Source: Anaeramoeba flamelloides (Eukaryota; Metamonada; Anaeramoebidae). Taken from it: DNA of 64,000 nt. The DNA is taken from NCBI GenBank assembly GCA_027625915.1, contig JANTQA010000036.1:181501-245500 (forward strand), in the 5' to 3' direction. The number at the start of each line of letters is the position of its first letter. The stretch's first letter is position 1. The notes under the pieces are model-generated. The model was not told the origin of the DNA. It made no database searches and saw only the letters and a program-made list of their open reading frames with translations. The translations under genes were made by a program, and so were the position numbers. Of this stretch, positions 59,319-64,000 are shown piece by piece.

Positions 59319-59789
59319 TCTATTAAAAAAAGTTGTTTTTGAAAAAAGTAAAAAGAAAAAGAAAACGGAGCTACAAAGATTTTTTAAAAAATAAAAAGTT
59401 AAACTCTCAGCCAATTTCCAAATTAATTTTTTTGGAAAGAAGAGATTTTTTAAGGTGAAGAGGTATTTAGATTTTTGAAATTGTGTAAGAGAGTTTGACT
59501 ATCCACTTGGAAAATTTTTAATTCAAAAATAAAAGTGTTTCTCTTGTTTGTAAACTAAACATTTTGGATTACAATTTCATTCTTTACCTTTTACTTTCTA
59601 CATATTTGAAAACAAATTTCTGTATTCCTCTCCCTGTCGAAACACATTTTGAGAATGAATCAGATCAAGAAGAACCTTCGTTTAAAAAATGATCTTTTTA
59701 TTTGAGAAAATATGAGCTTGCCTTCCTTTAAACCAACAATGATCAAAAAAGAGTTGTTCAAATAATAAAGGAGGTAAGAGTTTTACTAT

Positions 59790-60010
59790 TTTTTGTAAAA
59801 TAAAAGGCACAATATTATCATTCAGCTTTCCAAAATTATGGTTTTATAAATCAGGTAACTTTACAAATTTTTAATTCCATAAATCATTTTAAATAATTAA
59901 TTAACCTCTTTTGAGTATTGGGTACTTTGTGATGATTTGTTTTATTTCTTGGATGTGATTTTTTTGGTAAAGCTGAATGAAAATTTTGATCTTTATATTT
60001 TATAATTTAT
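59790..60010. mobile_element. Small inverted-repeat element (family E, copy 4)
   Basis: Left arm atcattcagctttccaaaat; right arm ggtaaagctgaatgaaaatt. It lies about 470 bp upstream of the kinase gene's start. Confidence 0.65.
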
Positions 60011-60565
60011 AGTATTTGTCCTCTGAAAATTTTGGATCGTTAATTGAATAGCATCGAACATGGAGAAGTACAAGATGAAAGTAAGTTGTTATGTTGCAAA
60101 AATTGCATTTGTAGACCATGGTTCAAATGTCTCTAAAAAATTGATTTGTCAAGTAGTAATATCTGTTGATCTCCTTCAATTTAAAATAATCTCTTGATGA
60201 GTAAAAAAACACGAATAATTTCAGAAAATATGCATTTCATTACAAATTTAAAGATAGAATTATCAATAATCAGATCCAAAGTTACAAAATATCTTTCTTA
60301 AATTTGTGGCGAAAGGTAAATAATTTGCTGAATTATGAAGTTTTTTTAAAAAATAAATAATTAAGGGATAGATTATTTTGACAAATTATTTCTGGAATCT
60401 GGGATAGTGATTGATTTTACAATTATCCTGATAAAAATGGAAAACAAATTAATCAGTTTTAGGTTTTGAATGTTGATGATTATTGAGTTTATCTTGAAAA
60501 TTAAAAAAAAAGTAAAGATTCTTACTTTGTGTAGTTGTAAAATATCAATAATTAAAAATATATTA

Positions 60566-61223
60566 CTGTTGAGAGAAAAATGTTGGACACAGAAAAATGG
60601 TTGGACAGCTTTTTTTATTGGGAACATTAGTAAAATTGAAAATCAAATCCTATTGATAACTAAGTGAATTTTATATAAATCCAGGTTTAAAGGTGTTACA
60701 AGTTCACTAATCTGTGGTGTGTGTAGAATACTCAAGAGGATGGTTGATAACTAAAGTATATCATGCTATTTTACAGTCAGTTTCACTTTTAAGACACAAA
60801 CTTTCAACGAAATTTAAGGTACTATAAAAATCTCAAATTAAGGCACAAAATTTGTAATTTTTGTTTTTACAATTTATTTTTACTAGAATTTGAATTTTGT
60901 GCCTTAATTTGAGATTTTTAGTGTGCCTTAAATTTCGTTGAAAGTTTGTGCCTTAATAGTGAAACTGACTGTAACAAAAATCCAAGTTTTAGTAAAGTTT
61001 GCTATTAATTCTGAAAATGGTAATTTTTAAACTTGCTTTAGATTATAAGAGATAAGGTTTTGAAAAAGTAGAATTACATTAATCCTTATTCTAATAAGTA
61101 GATTATTGTTATTTTCTTTAGTTATTTGACAAACGAAAGAAATTAAATATCATTTTCAGTAATGTTCACAATTAAAATTGCTGTCCAAATATTTTTCTCT
61201 GTCCAACATTTTTCTCTCAACAG
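60566..61223. mobile_element. TIR element (family D) hosting a nested MITE
   Basis: Ends CTGTTGAGAGAAAAATGTTG and its complement (aacatttttctctcaacag) with about 40 bp inverted repeats. The interior shares words with family C (agaatactca-ga-gattgata; ttattctaataagt), although the terminal repeats differ. A family A MITE is nested at 60774-60971, and another begins 3 bp after the right end. TA dinucleotides lie at or near both borders. Non-coding. Confidence 0.75.
60774..60971. mobile_element. Family A MITE, copy 4 (nested in family D)
   Basis: Near-intact: cagtcagtttcacttttaag at the left, the complement at the right, TA on both sides. Close to the family consensus, so fairly recent. Confidence 0.9.
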
Positions 61224-61226
61224 TTA

Positions 61227-61422
61227 CAGTCAGTTTAACTTTTAAGGCACAAACTTTCAACGAAATTTAAGGCATAAAAAAATCTCAAATTAAGGTACAA
61301 AATTCAAATACTAGGAAAAATAAATTGTAAAACAAAAAATTCCAAATTTTGTGCCTTAATTTGAGATTTTTTTTGTGCATTAAATTTCGTTGAAAGTTTG
61401 TACCTTAAAAGTGAAAGTGACT
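61227..61422. mobile_element. Family A MITE, copy 5
   Basis: TA-flanked; the left end is intact (cagtcagtttaacttttaag), the last base of the right end is lost (agtgact before TA). Confidence 0.85.
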
Positions 61423-61639
61423 TAGAATACTTTTATTTTGAATTACTATTTGTTGATTTAAAAAAGCAATTATTAAAAATAGTTTATTTAACACTTGTTT
61501 CAATATAATGTGTTGAAGTTTTTGTTTGTGTTTTAAATATTATGTCTTTTTTTGTAAAGAACTGTTGTTTTTTTTTTTTTTGAATACATATTCTCATAAT
61601 TTTAACAATTTTGATTTTAAAATCTTATAATGTTATTCC

Positions 61640-62505
61640 CATTGTGAAAAAAATTTGGGTCATTAAAAAAAATTGGGTCAGTTAAAAATTAGTTTTCTTT
61701 TTTAAAATAATAAATATTAGCAAAATGATTTTTGATCCAAGTAAAATTTTATGAAGAAATCTTACATTTAAGAAAAACCAAAATCACAACGAATAAAAAG
61801 TTTCCAAAGGCTATATTAAATTGTTGTATTTTGACCATTTAGAATTGTTGTAGAACTCTAAAAATAAAAATTTACTCTCAATTGTAAACTTTACTAGAAA
61901 TACCAGAACTAATTAATAAGAAATATTAAAATCTATTAATTCAATAAGATATTTATAATTGTTAATGAACGCAAATTTATCAAGTTTAATCTTAAATATC
62001 CTTTTAAAACAAATTGAATCATAAAATCTGATAAAAAAAAAGATATTTTTTCAAAAGAGATTGTTTTTCACTAAATTTTTACAATCAAAACTTCAAAATA
62101 ACCAAAAATTAAGATTTCAGAAAGCATTTAAAATCTTTAATCCACAATAGACAAACTTTAATTTTAAACAATAATTAATTTTTGGTCTTCCCAAACTATC
62201 AATAATTGATCTGGGAATGTAATCTAATAAAATAAAAATAAATATTTTTAGTAAAGTTTACAATTGAAAAGTAAATTTCTGTTTAATAGGGTTCCAAAGC
62301 AATTCTAAAAGCCCAAAATGCCAAAATTAAATAGAGCCTTTGAAAATTATAATTGAGTGTGACTTTGAGATTTCTTAAATGTAAGATTTCTTCATAAAAT
62401 TTTACTTCGATCAAAAATCATTTTGCTAATATTTATTTCTTAAAAAAAGAAAACAAATTTTTACTTACCCAATTTTTTTTAATTTCCCAATTTTTTTTCA
62501 CAATG
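61640..62505. repeat. ~870 bp foldback element (family J)
   Basis: Arms of about 270 bp: 61640-61910 pairs with 62245-62505. Matching blocks include cattgtgaaaaaaa, agcaaaatgatttttgat, aaaattttatgaagaaatct, tacatttaagaaa and caattgtaaactttacta. Single copy here; non-coding. Similar in size and plan to the foldbacks at 1283-2150 and 7845-8800 but unrelated in sequence by eye. Confidence 0.8.
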
Positions 62506-62749
62506 TTTACTCAAAAATAAAGTACAATAAAACTGTACCCTTGAAATCAAATAGTATTTATACGAGATAATTTTATCAAATCATATTTCTCCAGGATTCC
62601 AATAATAATCAAATCTCTAAAAGATCTAATTCAATCAAATTTAAAAAAATCCCTCACAAATACTAAAACCCACGAATTCTCTCAATTTGATCAAAAAAAA
62701 AAAACTGACTAAGATTTTCTGAAAAAAAAGTTTTGTAACTTTCTCATTA

Positions 62750-62945
62750 CAATCAGTTTCACTTTTAAGGCACAAACTTTCAACGAAATTTAAGGCACAA
62801 AAAAAATCTTAAATTAAAGCACAACATTCAAATTCTAGTAAAAATAAATTGTAAAAAAAAAATTACAAATTTTGTGCCTTAATTTGAGATTTTTTTGTGC
62901 CCAAAATTTCGTTGAAAGTTTGTACCTTAAAAGTGAAACTGACTG
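62750..62945. mobile_element. Family A MITE, copy 6
   Basis: TA-flanked; caatcagtttcacttttaag at the left, aagtgaaactgactg at the right. Confidence 0.9.
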
Positions 62946-63044
62946 TATTAAAAATAATTTCGGTAATTTTCAAAGTTTTTTTAAAAAATGAAATAAAAAA
63001 AATCAATTCATTTTCAATTTTTTACTTGTACCGATATCCTAATA

Positions 63045-63240
63045 CAGTCAGTTCCACTTTTAAGGCACAAACTTTCAACGAAATGTTGGGCACAAAAAAA
63101 TCTCAAATTAAGGCACAAAATTCAGATTCTAGTAAAATAAATTATTTTACAAAAAAATTACAAATTTTGTGCCTTAATTTGAGAATTTTTTATGACTTAA
63201 ATTTAGTTGAAAGTTTGTGCCTTAAAAGTGGAACTGACTT
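63045..63240. mobile_element. Family A MITE, copy 7
   Basis: TA-flanked; cagtcagttccacttttaag at the left, aaaagtggaactgactt at the right. It lies 100 bp from copy 6, in the same orientation as far as a palindrome allows. Confidence 0.9.
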
Positions 63241-63906
63241 TAATCATAACTTGTAAATGGTCAAATTTATTAATTTGTTTTATTTCTTTTTTATAATCTA
63301 TATTAGATGAGATAAGAATCTTAAATTAAACAAAATTTCAGAATTATGAAAAAATATAGTTAATCAGCCGAAAAATTATCTTAGTAAAATTCAACAATAT
63401 AATTGGTAAAATCATTGGAAAAGAGATTCTATTACAAAAATTTTAATAAAGAGAGTGAATTAAATAACTAAAAATATCAATTATTATTTATCGAAAGAAG
63501 ATCTTTTAGGTTTTTAACTGATTAAAAGAAAAAATAATTTGAGAGTTCTTTCAAAAAAAAATTCTTTTAATATTTGGAGAATGATAGTATTATTGTTTGA
63601 ACTATTGCTCTGTTTGAAAAATAGTCAGAATTATGAAAAATTTTCATTTAAACAGCAATATTAAAACGAAAAAACTTTTTAAAAATTTTTAAAAACTCCA
63701 CTTCAAAACTTGGAAAAACAACATTAAAAAACTGAAAAAAAACTATTTATAAAATCAATACAACACAAGTGTAAATATAAAATTGGGATCAAAAAATATT
63801 TTTTTGCTCAACTAATTCAAAATTTTCTTAAATTTCGATTTTTGGCGTTTAGAAGTCTCTAGGACGTCTAGTTTTCGAGATATTGCCCAAAATCGATTTT
63901 TATATA

Positions 63907-64000
63907 CAGTCAGTTTCACTTTTAACGCACAAACTTTCAACGAAATTTAAGGCACACTAAAAATCTCAAATTAAGGCACAAAATTCAGATTCTAGTAAAA
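63907..64000. mobile_element. Family A MITE, copy 8 (cut by the window end)
   Basis: After TA the left half is present (cagtcagtttcacttttaac, aacgaaatttaaggcaca); the window ends near its middle. Confidence 0.9.

Noticed and set aside
59319-59414. Extended N-terminus of the kinase-like protein
   Set aside because: The 32 extra residues are poly-Phe text from a T-rich leader, and the family starts directly before the P-loop.
60059-60085. Tiny exon MEKYKMK followed by gtaagt
   Set aside because: A good donor but no downstream exon that stays open; likely chance.
55521-63240. Regularly spaced 200 bp palindromes as a CRISPR array
   Set aside because: Units are TA-flanked MITEs with irregular spacing in eukaryotic DNA; no short repeats or spacers.

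Overview
The window is AT-rich nuclear DNA (roughly three quarters A+T by eye) from a protist. It has short spliceosomal introns with GT..AG borders (donors such as gtaagt, gtaaat, gtatac), very long open exons, Lys/Glu- and Asn/Asp-rich low-complexity insertions, and a dense load of small inverted-repeat elements. Gene content (B-box/coiled-coil/filamin/TLDc proteins, 28-residue LRR proteins, an RNF213-type giant E3, a plant-DEAH11-like helicase-RBR protein) reminds me of free-living metamonads such as Anaeramoeba. That assignment is recalled knowledge and inference, not something the sequence proves. The standard code fits: TGA, TAA and TAG all behave as stops.

Layout. 1-2.9 kb: repeats only (a foldback module array and an ~870 bp foldback). 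2.9-5.2 kb, minus: two decayed TRIM-like genes, one ending in a TLDc domain. 5.4-10 kb: a TTAA-bounded 1.2 kb element, a second large foldback and a 514 bp element with ~155 bp inverted arms. 10.5 kb, minus: a 68-aa B-box protein. 11-15 kb: more elements. 15.5-18.6 kb, minus: an LRR/ankyrin-like/BTB-like gene with a broken frame. 21.2-36.2 kb, minus: a 5007-residue RNF213/mysterin-like AAA+ E3 in one uninterrupted exon. 37.8-39.7 kb, plus: a six-exon gene for a poly(Gly-Arg) protein with a possible La-type winged helix. 39.8-42.3 kb: a four-level nest of elements. 44.5-50.8 kb, plus: a DEAH-box helicase fused to an RBR E3 ligase and a C-terminal ubiquitin-like domain ending LKGG-YL. 50.8-58.7 kb: gene-poor, with an older TTAA-element copy and a 347-nt stretch with no C at all that ends at twin perfect hairpins. 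58.7-59.3 kb, minus: a small P-loop nucleotide-kinase-like gene. 59.3-64 kb: inverted-repeat elements, including five copies of one 200 bp family.

How it fits together. At least four of the recognisable loci are ubiquitin-system or TRIM-like genes (RNF213-like, helicase-RBR-UBL, two TRIM-like pseudogenes), next to an LRR gene and a B-box gene. In animals and plants such families act in sensing and tagging of pathogens or foreign nucleic acid, so this may be a defence-related neighbourhood. No operon-like link is visible and that reading is inference. The best candidate for something undescribed is the helicase-RBR-ubiquitin-like fusion. The second is the C-free tract with its paired hairpins.
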